In this document: one piece after another, positions 8,086-17,700 of the stretch | How positions within the stretch are numbered: the stretch's first letter is position 1 | Layout of the letters: the number at the start of each line of letters is the position of its first letter | Assembly: GCF_007474535.1 (NCBI RefSeq) | Contig: NZ_VKNW01000002.1 | Span: 302,800 to 366,799, forward strand | Reading direction: 5' to 3' | From: Chryseobacterium echinoideorum | Lineage (GTDB): Bacteria > Bacteroidota > Bacteroidia > Flavobacteriales > Weeksellaceae | DNA: 64,000 bases | Position numbers and translations under genes: made by a program | The notes under the pieces: model-generated | The model's input: only the letters and a program-made list of their open reading frames with translations | Told to the model about the DNA's origin: nothing | Databases searched by the model: none

Positions 8086-10149
8086 TTATTCTCTGTTTTT
8101 TACCATCAGCCAACCAGAATATTTGATGGGTGTTTTGGCTTTGTCGTTTTCATTCCATGTTACAGAATACCAATAGTTTCCGGTAGAAACTCTTTTGCTG
8201 CCATTGGTAGTTCCGTTCCATTTGTAGCCGTTTGTTTTGTCAGCCTGATAAACTTTTGCCCCATATCTGTCAAAAATACTAAGGACAAGATTTTGTTTTC
8301 CTGCCAATGCAGAATAATCAATTTCATCATTTATTCCGTCTCCGTTCGGTGTAATAACATTTACTAAGTTTGGAACGACAATGTTTACCTGTATTGGTTC
8401 ACAATCATACGAATCTTTTACATAAATGGTGTGATCGCCTCTTGTGATGTCAGTAAATACATTAGAATCCTGCCAGTTTACATTATCAATAGAATACATA
8501 TAACCTGGTGTTCCTCCTGTTGCATTCACGGTAATAGTCGTTGTTGAAATATCAATATTAGATACTACAGGCTGCTCAGAAGCATATACTTTTACAGTTT
8601 GTGTAGAAGTACAGTCTCCCGTTTTCAGTTTTACCCAGTAAGTACCCACTGCAACATCAGAAATTGTCTGGGTCGTTGCACCCGTACTCCAAAGATATGA
8701 GCTGAATCCCGGACCTGCATCTAGTGTTGTCTTATCTTCAAAACAAATTACTTTGTCTTGTAAAACTGTAGAATATACCGGAGGGAAAACAATTAAATTT
8801 ACTTTCGCAACAGTAAAGCACCCGTTACCATCCGTAACCCTGATATATATCACTCCTGTTGGAGCAATGTAATTGGTGATGTTAGTGATTTCGTTTGTTG
8901 AATTTATTGCATCCGTCATTGATGGGAAATACTTTTTGGTAGTTCCGGTTGGATTATTAATTAATGCAGTTTCCAGATTAAATGATCCTGTTGCAGGATT
9001 TCCTTCAATAAAGCAAGTTCTCAGTGTAGCTTCTGTAACTGTAATGACAGGGTAAAACTGCAACTTGATCTCTGCAATATCTGTACACCCAAAAGGTGTA
9101 GTAATCAATACAAAAACTGAACCTCCAGCAGATGTATACTGATAAGGATTGGCTATTTCTATATTATTGTTAAGATCATACATTGAAGCATAATACTTCT
9201 TAACATACGTAGGATCATTGATAACATCCGCTGTCGTAAGGTTGAACACTGCCTGTCCTGTATTATTGTTATTACATTCTGTAAGCGTATCATCGGTAGC
9301 AACGATAGTTCCGTCCTTGAATTTAAACTCGCCTGTCTGTTTACACTTATTGATGGGGTTATTCGGATTGGTAGGATCAGTATAAGTTATACTGTAATAA
9401 TAAGTATCTGTTGTGTTTACGGTAATTGGAGTTGTGATAGGATTGTCTCCTGTCAGCAAATCATTGGTATTATAATGATAGTTTACCGTAAAGTTGGTAT
9501 TGCCATTAATGATCCCGTTGGTTAAAGAACTAAAATCAAAAGTTGCCGGATTTGAACAAACAATAATTTCATTAGGAAGAGTAGGGTCTGCATTAGGTAA
9601 ACCTGGAGCAATAAAAGGATTCGTAATGAGTGTAGGATCATTAAATGGTGATGCTAATGTAGCTGTACCTCCCCACGTAAGCGAAAATCCGTTTGGGCTA
9701 TTTGAATAATTGTCAATAACCAAATAATATGTTTCACCGGGTAAAACATTCATAAAACCACTCCATTGTGCATTAACGGCAGGGTGTACTGTAGTAAGAT
9801 TAAGTCCTGTTGGTCCATCAAGACCGGAAAAGTTACAGCGAATAGGTGCGCCTAAATTACTGCATGCTTTATTAGGTCCGTATACTCCAAAGTCATAATC
9901 ATCATCGAATACATTAGGGTTTATGGTAAAAGTAAGCGTTCCGCCTGTTTTAATAGTGAAAGTATACCATACGGAAAAGTTTTCATCGTCACTCAAACAT
10001 CCTCCTAAATCTTCAAGGATATTACCCGGTCCGGAAGGAGTATAGGATATTCCCGAGTTTCCACAAACTGTAATCGCTGTAGGACAGTCGGACTGTGCAG
10101 AAATCATCTGGGAAATAATTATTAAAAAAATGAGTAAAGTTTTTTTCAT
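8086..10149 (-). CDS. Secreted adhesin-like protein with T9SS type B sorting domain (paralog 2)
   Basis: A 687-residue exported protein, collinear with the 686-residue protein at 5909-7969. A signal peptide covers residues 1-18 (ends SAQ). The same N-terminal beta domain follows (SVWYTFTI, DYDFGVYGPN, IRCNFSG, GETYYLVIDNY, GFSLTWGG), then FDFSSLTNG, two repeats beginning ECNNNNTGQAVFNLTTADV and TCFIEGNPATGSFNLETA, then WSTGATTQTISDV. The type B C-terminal sorting domain (VITPNGDGINDEIDY, IFDRYGAKVYQ, WNGTTNGSKRVSTGNYWY, KNRE) is intact, so the protein should be a T9SS substrate anchored at or released from the outer membrane. Its own -7 box and terminator suggest a one-gene transcript. The role is unknown beyond a likely adhesin. 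Confidence 0.8.
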   Translation of the reverse strand: MKKTLLIFLIIISQMISAQSDCPTAITVCGNSGISYTPSGPGNILEDLGGCLSDDENFSVWYTFTIKTGGTLTFTINPNVFDDDYDFGVYGPNKACSNLGAPIRCNFSGLDGPTGLNLTTVHPAVNAQWSGFMNVLPGETYYLVIDNYSNSPNGFSLTWGGTATLASPFNDPTLITNPFIAPGLPNADPTLPNEIIVCSNPATFDFSSLTNGIINGNTNFTVNYHYNTNDLLTGDNPITTPITVNTTDTYYYSITYTDPTNPNNPINKCKQTGEFKFKDGTIVATDDTLTECNNNNTGQAVFNLTTADVINDPTYVKKYYASMYDLNNNIEIANPYQYTSAGGSVFVLITTPFGCTDIAEIKLQFYPVITVTEATLRTCFIEGNPATGSFNLETALINNPTGTTKKYFPSMTDAINSTNEITNITNYIAPTGVIYIRVTDGNGCFTVAKVNLIVFPPVYSTVLQDKVICFEDKTTLDAGPGFSSYLWSTGATTQTISDVAVGTYWVKLKTGDCTSTQTVKVYASEQPVVSNIDISTTTITVNATGGTPGYMYSIDNVNWQDSNVFTDITRGDHTIYVKDSYDCEPIQVNIVVPNLVNVITPNGDGINDEIDYSALAGKQNLVLSIFDRYGAKVYQADKTNGYKWNGTTNGSKRVSTGNYWYSVTWNENDKAKTPIKYSGWLMVKNRE

Positions 10150-10168
10150 TTTGAAAATTTTTTAAACA

Positions 10169-10176
10169 CAAATATA
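10169..10176 (-). promoter_or_regulatory. -7 box ahead of the T9SS gene at 10149
   Basis: The minus strand reads TATATTTG, 19 bases before the ATG. This is the same spacing as at the paralogous gene at 7969, which supports a shared promoter layout. Confidence 0.5.
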
Positions 10177-10239
10177 AAAAAAATAACAACCTAATGGTAA
10201 GTTTTTTATTTTGTATGTATTGTTAACGATAGATTTATT

Positions 10240-11475
10240 TTAATATTGCATTTTTCTCAATCTTGAGTTAGAAATCCCAACTATTGCAGCAATAAGCACG
10301 GTCATACTGCCTCCCAGAATAACCGATCTTACCACTCCAAAAAGTTTTGCAGCCAGACCGCTTTCAAATTGTCCCATCTCATTACTTGACATAATGAAAA
10401 TAGAATTGGCACTCAAAACTCTTCCCCGAATATGATCCGGAGTTTTAAGCTGAACAATTGTACCTCGGATCACTACTGAAATTCCATCCAGCATACCGCT
10501 CAGAACGAGAAATATAAATGAAAGCCAGTAATATTCTGTTAATCCGAATCCTATAATGCACAACCCAAAGCCTGCAACAACAGCCAGTAAAATTTTCCCC
10601 TGATTTTTTCTTAGTGGCACCAGGGAAAGAGTTGTAATAATAATCATTGAGCCAATATCAGACGCAGCATTTAATAACCCTAAGCCATTTGCCCCGGATT
10701 TTAAAATATCAGTAGCAAAAACAGGAATCATGGCAACCGCGCCACCAAAAAGTACGGCAAACATATCCAGACAAAGTGCTCCTAAAATTTCTTTGGTTTT
10801 AAAAATATAGGAAACTCCTTCTTTGATGCTTTCCATTACTTTTATTTCTTCTTTTTTATGCTCAGAAAATTGGGGTTTAAGCTTCCAGAAAAAAAATGAA
10901 GCCAAAATCATGAAACCAATTACAGCGACCAGAGTCCATTTAATTCCGTAAAATTCAATTAAAAATCCGCCTGCTGCATGACCGCAAACAGATGAAATCA
11001 AAAATGTTGCCTGATTTAATGTAATCGCATTGGGAAGATTCACTTTTTTTACAATTTTAGGAATCATTGAAGGCACGATGGGACCGATAAAGGCTCTTGC
11101 AATTCCGGTGAGAAAAATCACTGCGTAAATAAAGTAGGTGATTTCATGTCCGGAAAAGTGAAGTTTAACATTCAGAAAAGCAGGGATGAGCAAAAGACTG
11201 ATGAGAAATACATAGGCATAGTTACAGATGAGTAGTAGCTTCTTTTTCTCGTTCATGTCGATAACATGACCTGCGTATAATGCACAGCTAACGGCAGGAA
11301 TAACCTCCGAAAGCCCTATTAAACCAATGGAAAACGGATCTTTTGTAAGCTGATAAACCCACCATCCCAATAATGTTGCCAACATTCTGAATGCTAAAAC
11401 AATAAAAAATCTTCCGGTGAGAAGATTTCTGAATTCTATATTTTGTAATGTTTTGAGCGGTAATGAAGAAATCAT
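10240..11475 (-). CDS. MFS transporter of the EntS-like (MFS_3) type
   Basis: A 411-residue inner-membrane protein with about 12 hydrophobic segments. The loop after helix 2 reads YAGHVIDMNEKKKLL, the usual MFS loop pattern with an acidic residue and a basic cluster. The N-terminal FRNLLTGRFFIVLAFRMLATLLGWWVYQLTKDP and the C-terminal LKTPDHIRGRVLSAN resemble the EntS/macrolide-efflux branch, which exports siderophores or drugs; the substrate here cannot be told. The start at 11475 is set by a TATTTTTG box four bases upstream; a second ATG in another frame at 11482 is a shadow. The gene stands alone and has no siderophore genes near it. Confidence 0.8.
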   Translation of the reverse strand: MISSLPLKTLQNIEFRNLLTGRFFIVLAFRMLATLLGWWVYQLTKDPFSIGLIGLSEVIPAVSCALYAGHVIDMNEKKKLLLICNYAYVFLISLLLIPAFLNVKLHFSGHEITYFIYAVIFLTGIARAFIGPIVPSMIPKIVKKVNLPNAITLNQATFLISSVCGHAAGGFLIEFYGIKWTLVAVIGFMILASFFFWKLKPQFSEHKKEEIKVMESIKEGVSYIFKTKEILGALCLDMFAVLFGGAVAMIPVFATDILKSGANGLGLLNAASDIGSMIIITTLSLVPLRKNQGKILLAVVAGFGLCIIGFGLTEYYWLSFIFLVLSGMLDGISVVIRGTIVQLKTPDHIRGRVLSANSIFIMSSNEMGQFESGLAAKLFGVVRSVILGGSMTVLIAAIVGISNSRLRKMQY

Positions 11476-11479
11476 GATG

Positions 11480-11487
11480 CAAAAATA
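11480..11487 (-). promoter_or_regulatory. -7 box of the MFS gene, abutting the start codon
   Basis: The minus strand reads TATTTTTG, followed by CATC and then the ATG. The four-base spacing is the same as at dnaB, the nitroreductase and GH3 genes. Confidence 0.55.
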
Positions 11488-11569
11488 GCCCTAAATCTTC
11501 ATTTAAGGCTATGGTATTTTTTATTTTTCAAATGATAAATAAAATATCTGCTGAGAGATAAGGTCTATT

Positions 11570-11932
11570 TTAATCTGCACGCGAAGAGCTGATCACAATA
11601 GCGGCTGCAGCGGCTGCACCAATTACTACTGCTCCTGCTGTTACTCTTGCTTTTGATCTGTCTTTTACTGAAGCAATATTGGTTTTTGGAATTATTACTT
11701 CCGTGCTGTCTTTTTTGCCTTTTGTACCAATGATGTTGTCACCTGCTATATTTCGGAATAAAATCGTTTGCTTTTTTGAGCCGTCTCTTGGAGTCACTAC
11801 ATATATTTTTCCTGCTTCAAGATTAGAGTAATTATTTTTTGCAACATCTTCGCTGTATTTTGTAGTAGCGCATGATGATATCACAAATAACGACGTTAAT
11901 AAAGATGATTTTAAAAGTACAGATGCTTTCAT
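11570..11932 (-). CDS. Small lipoprotein of unknown function
   Basis: A 120-residue protein with a lipoprotein signal peptide: a basic N-terminus, a hydrophobic core and a lipobox-like ISSC with Cys21. The mature part contains GKIYVVTPRDGSKKQTILFRNI and a charged middle (GTKGKKDSTEVIIPKTNI), then a second hydrophobic Ala/Val/Ile-rich segment near residues 98-115 (AGAVVIGAAAAAAIVIS) and a short polar tail. It is probably attached to a membrane and may span it once more at the C-terminus. I do not recognise the family. A TAAATTTG box lies upstream, so it is probably a single-gene transcript between MFS and GH3. Confidence 0.7.
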   Translation of the reverse strand: MKASVLLKSSLLTSLFVISSCATTKYSEDVAKNNYSNLEAGKIYVVTPRDGSKKQTILFRNIAGDNIIGTKGKKDSTEVIIPKTNIASVKDRSKARVTAGAVVIGAAAAAAIVISSSRAD

Positions 11933-11950
11933 TATAATTTTTTAGTTTTT

Positions 11951-11958
11951 CAAATTTA
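11951..11958 (-). promoter_or_regulatory. -7 box of the small lipoprotein gene
   Basis: The minus strand reads TAAATTTG, 18 bases before the ATG at 11932. Match to TAnnTTTG only; no -33 element is seen. Confidence 0.45.
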
Positions 11959-12001
11959 TAATTTTTTTTGAATATATGTTTTTGTATTGAAGAAAATATG
12001 G

Positions 12002-13501
12002 TTAAATTTTATAAATTTTCAGCAAATCTGCAATTTTTCTGTCATTTGCCAGTCTGGGGATTTTATTTTGTCCACCCAGTTTTCCCTCAGATTTTGCATA
12101 CTCATTGAAGGCATTTTTCTTAAGCTTGGAAATCTTGAGCTTCTGCAGAATATTTCCGGAAATCAGATCATCATAATAAGAGTTTCTTTTTCTGAGCTGG
12201 TTGTCAAGTTCTGTGGTAAATAAATCCAAATTTTGCGGTTCTTTCTCAAACTCAATAAACCATTCATGATAAGGTAAATTATTTTCAGGATTAACTTCAG
12301 GAGCGAGGTGAAATTCTGTAATCTGTGCAGGATGCTTTTCCAATGCGGCTTTCATGGCTTCTTCCACTTCAAAGGCAATGACATGTTCACCAAAAGCTGA
12401 AGTAAAATGTTTGGTTCTTCCGCTTACCAGAATTCTGTGCGGTTTTTTATCAATAAACCTTACCACATCACCAATAGAGTATGCCCAAAGTCCGGAGTTG
12501 GTCGTAAGAATCAATGCATAATCTTTATTAAGCTCAACATCTTTCAATGTCAGTCTTTTGGCGTCGGGTTTACCATATTCTTCCAGCGGAATAAATTCAT
12601 AAAAAATTCCATGGTTGGTTAAAAGCAATAAACCCTCTTTGGTATAATCATCCTGAAATGCAAAAAAACCTTCAGATGCAGGAAAAGTCTGGACGATATC
12701 TACGTTGCCGCCAAGAAGTTCTTCCATTTTATCTCGGTAAGGTTCGTAATTTACACCTCCGGTAACGATCAGCTGAAGATTAGGGAAGATCTGTTTGATT
12801 TTTTTACCGTGTTTTTCAATCAGTTTTTCAAAATACATAATAAGCCACGGCGGAATTCCCGAAATCAAAGTCATGTTTTCTTTTTCGGTTTCTTCTACAA
12901 TTTTATCTACCTTGGTTTCCCAGTCTTCTATCATGTTGGTTTCCCAGCTTGGCAAGCGGTTTTTCTGAAGGTAATTAGGAATATGATGGGCTACAATTCC
13001 CGAAAGTCTGCCGGTTTTGATTCCAAAAACCTCCTTCAGCTCAGGACTTCCCTGCAGAAAAATCATTTTTCCGCCTACAAAATCGGCGTTATTTTTTTTT
13101 GCGATGTAATGGAAAAGTGCACTTTGAGCTCCTTTTACCTGATAAGGCATTCCTTCTTTTGAGATGGGAATATATTTCGCGCCGGAAGTAGTCCCTGAAG
13201 TTTTTGCAAAATATTCGGGAGTTTCTGTCCAGAGAATATTTCGCTGTCCTTTTTTTACTTTTTCAATATAAGGTTTCAGGTCTTCATAATCAGCGACAGG
13301 AACTCTATTCTGAAAATCCTCTACAGAACGGATGTCTTCAAAACCATGGGTTCGCCCAAAAAGTGTTTTTTCTGCATGTTGCACAAGCGAAAGCAATAAT
13401 TGCTCCTGATTTTTTTCTGCATTCACTTTAAAATCTTCTGCCTTTCTTACGCTTTTCTTTGCCCAGATTAATGCTGCTTGTTTTTTGAGAAAATTTAACA
13501 T
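12002..13501 (-). CDS. GH3 family (acyl-amido synthetase-like) protein
   Basis: A 499-residue member of the GH3 branch of the ANL adenylating enzymes. Plant GH3 proteins join amino acids to jasmonate or auxin; the bacterial substrate is unknown. Signature segments are FAKTSGTTSGAKYIPIS near residues 103-119 (ATP/AMP phosphate-binding loop), VTGGVNYEPYRDKM near 249, FPASEGFFAFQDD near 279, NSGLWAYSIGDVVRF near 335-350, and LVSGRTKHFTSAFGEHV near 360-376, which covers the hinge. The length is slightly under that of plant enzymes. The start is fixed by a -7 box ending four bases upstream. It is probably transcribed alone. Confidence 0.88.
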   Translation of the reverse strand: MLNFLKKQAALIWAKKSVRKAEDFKVNAEKNQEQLLLSLVQHAEKTLFGRTHGFEDIRSVEDFQNRVPVADYEDLKPYIEKVKKGQRNILWTETPEYFAKTSGTTSGAKYIPISKEGMPYQVKGAQSALFHYIAKKNNADFVGGKMIFLQGSPELKEVFGIKTGRLSGIVAHHIPNYLQKNRLPSWETNMIEDWETKVDKIVEETEKENMTLISGIPPWLIMYFEKLIEKHGKKIKQIFPNLQLIVTGGVNYEPYRDKMEELLGGNVDIVQTFPASEGFFAFQDDYTKEGLLLLTNHGIFYEFIPLEEYGKPDAKRLTLKDVELNKDYALILTTNSGLWAYSIGDVVRFIDKKPHRILVSGRTKHFTSAFGEHVIAFEVEEAMKAALEKHPAQITEFHLAPEVNPENNLPYHEWFIEFEKEPQNLDLFTTELDNQLRKRNSYYDDLISGNILQKLKISKLKKNAFNEYAKSEGKLGGQNKIPRLANDRKIADLLKIYKI

Positions 13502-13505
13502 GGTT

Positions 13506-13513
13506 CAAATTTA
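13506..13513 (-). promoter_or_regulatory. -7 box of the GH3 gene, abutting the start codon
   Basis: The minus strand reads TAAATTTG, then AACC, then the ATG. Spacing is four bases, as at three other genes in the window. Confidence 0.55.
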
Positions 13514-13664
13514 TAAATAAGTAAAGATATGGCGTGAAAATATTGGCATGATTAGCTAAATTACTTTAAATAAACTATTATCTTGCTTATTTTTGATGAT
13601 ATTGAAAGTCTTAGTTCACCCAATTATGGATAGTCAGAAAATTTGATTAGATTTCAAAATGATT

Positions 13665-13699
13665 ATAAAAAATGCTGATTCAAAAATCGAATCAGCATT
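13665..13699 (-). terminator. Terminator after the small repeat protein gene
   Basis: A perfect 11-bp stem (AATGCTGATTC with GAATCAGCATT) with a seven-base loop, followed on the minus strand by a T run. It begins 5 bases past the stop codon at 13704. Confidence 0.85.
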
Positions 13700-13703
13700 A
13701 TAA

Positions 13704-13958
13704 TTACTTATTAATTTTATATCTTTTATCAGGGGTTCCATCCTTTTTCAGTTTCTTATTCTCCTTGTACCTTTTGTCTGGTGTTCCGTCTTTTTTAAGT
13801 TTTACCGAGGGTTTTACAGCTGATGTTTCGGCTGCTTTTAAGGGTTTTACCTGTTTGGTTACGATGGTTTTAGAAGTTTTTACGGCAGGCGCGGTCTGTT
13901 GTGCCGAAGCAAATCCTAATCCTATTACCAGAGATAAGGCTGTTAAGAATTTTTTCAT
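13704..13958 (-). CDS. Small secreted basic protein with two KKDGTPDKRYK repeats
   Basis: An 84-residue precursor with a clear signal peptide (MKKFLTALSLVIGLGFASA, cleavage near residue 19). The mature part is a Thr/Lys/Ala-rich linker followed by two copies of LKKDGTPDKRYK separated by ENKK. The repeat resembles the PBCV-specific basic adaptor motif known from chlorovirus kinases and also found in small Bacteroidetes proteins; I assign this from memory with moderate certainty. The mature protein is strongly basic and probably periplasmic or extracellular. Its function is unknown. A strong terminator follows; no clear promoter box is seen. Confidence 0.75.
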   Translation of the reverse strand: MKKFLTALSLVIGLGFASAQQTAPAVKTSKTIVTKQVKPLKAAETSAVKPSVKLKKDGTPDKRYKENKKLKKDGTPDKRYKINK

Positions 13959-14043
13959 TAGTTTGAATTTTTGATTACAGTAAAATTAAATAAAAACTCA
14001 ATACAAAATTTATTTTCAATAATGAATTTGAATTTTATTACCA

Positions 14044-14073
14044 AAAAATCCGCTTTCTTTGAAGCGGATTTTT
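14044..14073 (-). terminator. Terminator after the 129-residue lipoprotein gene
   Basis: A perfect 12-bp stem (AAAAATCCGCTT with AAGCGGATTTTT) and a six-base loop, ending in T on both strands. It lies 20 bases past the stop codon at 14094 and could work in both directions. Confidence 0.85.
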
Positions 14074-14093
14074 AAGTTTATTTTTACAATTTA

Positions 14094-14483
14094 TTATCTT
14101 GTACAGTTAGCTCTCCAGGTTTTTCCATCTGCAGTGTAAAGCATTTTCAATTCGTTATTGTCAATTCTTACATATACCAAAGCGTTTGAATTAACCATCA
14201 CTAAGGTATTGTCTCCTTGTTTTTCAAATTCAAGACCATTCAGATCAGGAATTCCGTTTGAAAATCTGAAATTATATTTTGTCCCACTGGCAATTTTTGT
14301 TACGAATACTTCCCCATTGTCTGTAGAGATATTGTTTTGATCATCTGTGTAGGAAATACTTCCCTTGTATGTTCCTGCAAAAAAGTCGTTGTCTGCGGGG
14401 TCATCATCGCTTCTGCACGAGGTGATTGACGTTACTGCAAAAAGGAGAACGAATACTCCTAAAATTTTGAATACATTTTTCAT
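14094..14483 (-). CDS. Small lipocalin-like lipoprotein of unknown function
   Basis: A 129-residue lipoprotein: signal peptide with hydrophobic core ILGVFVLLFAVTSI and lipobox ITSC at about residue 23, then an acidic Asp-rich spacer (RSDDDPADND). This spacer is the type of sequence that sends Bacteroidetes lipoproteins to the outer membrane or surface. The mature part (FAGTYKGSISYTDDQN, YNFRFSNGIPDLNGLEF, KMLYTADGKTWRANCTR) looks like a small beta-barrel with alternating hydrophobic residues. No family is recognised with certainty. It is followed by a strong terminator and divergent from mfd. Confidence 0.7.
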   Translation of the reverse strand: MKNVFKILGVFVLLFAVTSITSCRSDDDPADNDFFAGTYKGSISYTDDQNNISTDNGEVFVTKIASGTKYNFRFSNGIPDLNGLEFEKQGDNTLVMVNSNALVYVRIDNNELKMLYTADGKTWRANCTR

Positions 14484-14635
14484 AATACTTATTTTTTTGG
14501 TTTATGGAGTAAGATTTTCCAAACATTGTGCCTAAACTTGGTTTTGATATATTTTTTTAACTCTTTTTGGAATACATTGGTTAAATTTTAAGATAAATCA
14601 AATTTTATGTTAAAATTTATCTTGTTCAATGATCA

Positions 14636-14668
14636 TTGGGATAAATTTAAAACAAACCTTTACCTTTG
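14636..14668 (+). promoter_or_regulatory. Promoter of mfd
   Basis: TACCTTTG at 14661-14668 matches the -7 consensus. A TTG at 14636-14638, 22 bases upstream, may serve as the -33 element. The box overlaps a TTG codon at 14666 that could open the mfd frame, so translation must begin further downstream, at 14732. Confidence 0.55.
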
Positions 14669-14731
14669 CAGACACATTTGTACGGTTTCGGAAAACTCCC
14701 GAAATCGTTTTTGTCGTTTTACAGATTATTT

Positions 14732-17700
14732 ATGCAGTTAAAAAATATCAGCGAAAACTTTTTGCCGGATTTGTTGAAAAAAGAATTTGGGAAAGAAATT
14801 TTGCAATCTACAGACAATCATCCTCATCTTTTAGTAAAAGGAAGTGCAGGCTCTTCGGCTTCGGTTGTAGCAGCAGAAGTTTTCCTGACATTAAACAAAA
14901 CTATACTTTTTCTTCTTGATGAAAAAGAAGAAGCACTATATGCCAATACGGAAATGGAAGATTTGTTGGGTCATGAAAATGTACTTTATTTTCCCGCCAC
15001 TCATCTTGAACCTTATCAGGTAGAAAAAACCCAAAATGCCAATCTGGTTCTTCGTACGGAAGTTCTTAATAAGATAAACTCTGATCAATCTCCAAAAATG
15101 ATTGTGGCATTTATGGGCGCTTTATCTGAAAAAGTGCTTAAAAAAGAAGATTTTAAAGCCATTTCGCATCATATAAAAGTTGGCGATCAGCTTAATTTTG
15201 ATTTTGTGGACGAGCTTTTGAACCATTACCAGTTTCATCAGACAGATTTTGTATCTGAGCCTGGAGAATTTTCTGTCCGCGGAGGAATTGTAGATGTTTT
15301 TTCTTATTCCAACGAAAAGCCTTACAGAATCACATTTTTTGGCAATGAAGTAGAAAATATTAAAACTTTCGACATAGAAACTCAGCTTTCGGTAGATAAA
15401 GTGAATGATTTTCAGCTGGTTTCCAATATGAATTTTTCAGTTTCGGGAACGAAAGTTTCTTTGCTTGAAATTCTTCCCAAGGATACGGTGATAGCTTCTA
15501 AAAATGCAGTCGTAGGTCTTCAGAAAATCAAATCATTTTATGAGAAGTCGCTGGAAAAATATGAAAACTTAAACAAGGATATTTCGCACAGAACGCCAAA
15601 TGAACTTTTTATTTCGGATGAAGATTTCTTGTTTGATTATAAAAAATTTAAAACCATAGACTTCAGCAGTGTCGGAATTGATGCCATGAAGTCTTTTGAC
15701 GTAAAATTAAATCAGACTACTCAGCCTTCGTTTCATAAGAATTTTGAAATGCTTATTGAAAATCTTCTTGAAAAGCAGGAACAAGATTATGATCTGTGGA
15801 TTTCTTTTTCATCAGAAAAACAAAAAGACAGGCTCGAATCTATTTTTGAAGAGTTGGGACATCAGGTTTCTTTCAAAAGTTTTAAATCTGAACTTCATGA
15901 AGGTTTTGTAGATCAGGATCATAAAATTCTGATATACACAGATCACCAGATTTTTGATCGCTATCAAAGATACAAAGCCAAAAATGCTTTTGCCAAATCT
16001 GAGCAGTTGACGCTGAAAGATTTAATGTCTTTAAAAATAGGAGATTATATTGCCCATATTGATCATGGAATTGGTAAATTCATGGGTTTGGTGAAGGTAA
16101 ACAATGACGGGAAAATTCAGGAATGTTTCAAACTGACTTACAAAAACGGAGATTTATTGTATGTAAGCATTCATTCTTTGCATAAAATTTCAAAATATAA
16201 CGGTCCCGACGGAAAAGAAGTGGTACTGAGCAAACTGGGATCTCCTGCCTGGAAATCGTTGAAACAGAAAACTAAAGCCAAAGTAAAACAGATTGCTTTT
16301 GATTTGATTAAATTATATGCAGAAAGGAAAACAGCAAAAGGTTTTGCATTCAGTCCCGATTCATACCTTCAGAATGAGCTGGAAGCAAGTTTTGTATACG
16401 AAGATACGCCCGATCAGGAAAAAGCAACCATTGATGTGAAAAGTGATATGGAAGATGATGGCGTGATGGATCGCCTGGTTTGTGGAGATGTAGGTTTCGG
16501 TAAAACTGAAGTCGCTATTCGTGCTGCTTTTAAAGCGGCAACAGACGGAAAGCAGGTTGCGGTTTTGGTTCCGACTACCATTCTTGCATTTCAGCACTAC
16601 AGAAGTTTTAAAGACAGGCTAAAGGATTTTCCGGTTAATATATCCTACATGAATCGTTTCAGAACGACAAAACAGAAAAACGAAACGATTGAAGGTTTAA
16701 AAAACGGAAAAGTAGATATTGTGATTGGAACACATCAGCTGACCTCCGAGAAAGTGAAATTCAAAGATTTGGGTTTATTGATCATTGATGAAGAGCATAA
16801 ATTTGGTGTTGCCGTAAAAGATAAACTTAAAACTTTAAAGAGTAATATAGATACTCTTACTCTAACCGCAACTCCGATTCCGAGAACATTACAGTTTTCT
16901 TTGATGGCAGCAAGAGATTTATCGGTGATCAAAACCCCTCCTCCCAACAGGCAGCCAGTCGACACACAGATTATTGGCTTTAATGAGGAGCTGATCCGTG
17001 ATGCGGTGTCTTATGAGCTGCAAAGAGACGGACAAGTCTATTTTATCAACAATAGAGTTGAAAACTTAAAAGATATTGCCGGGCTTATTCAAAGATTGGT
17101 TCCTGACGCAAGAGTAATCACCGGTCATGGTCAGATGGACGGAAAACAGCTGGAACAGAATGTTCTGGATTTTATGGAAGGTAAATATGACGTGTTGGTT
17201 TCTACTACCATTGTAGAAAGTGGGGTAGACGTTCCGAATGCGAATACGATTTTCATCAATGATGCACAGCGTTTCGGAATGGCAGATCTTCACCAGATGA
17301 GAGGGAGGGTAGGACGAAGCAACAGAAAGGCGTTCTGTTATCTCATTACACCGCCTTTTGATATGATGACTTCTGATGCGCGGAAAAGACTGGAAGCTAT
17401 TGAACAGTTTTCGGATTTGGGAAGCGGTTTCCAGATTGCGATGAAAGATCTTGAAATTCGCGGAGCCGGAGATTTGCTAGGTGGTGAACAGAGCGGATTT
17501 ATCAACGAAATGGGTTTTGAAACGTACCAAAAGTTGATGCAAGAAGCATTGGAAGAGCTTAAAGATGATAAAGATTTTGAAAATTTGTTTGAAAATGAAG
17601 AAGAAAGGCAAAAATTATTCAAGTCTGTAAAAGAAGTGAATATTGATACTGATTTAGAATTGATGCTTCCTGATTCTTATGTGTCGAGCACCGAAGAAAG

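Noticed and set aside
11288..11482. Alternative frame starting at the second ATG near 11482
   Set aside because: It overlaps the MFS gene in another frame; membrane segments and MFS motifs are only in the frame starting at 11475.
14629..14919. Plus-strand open frame of 96 codons overlapping the start of mfd
   Set aside because: It begins before the mfd promoter box and overlaps mfd in another frame without domain support.
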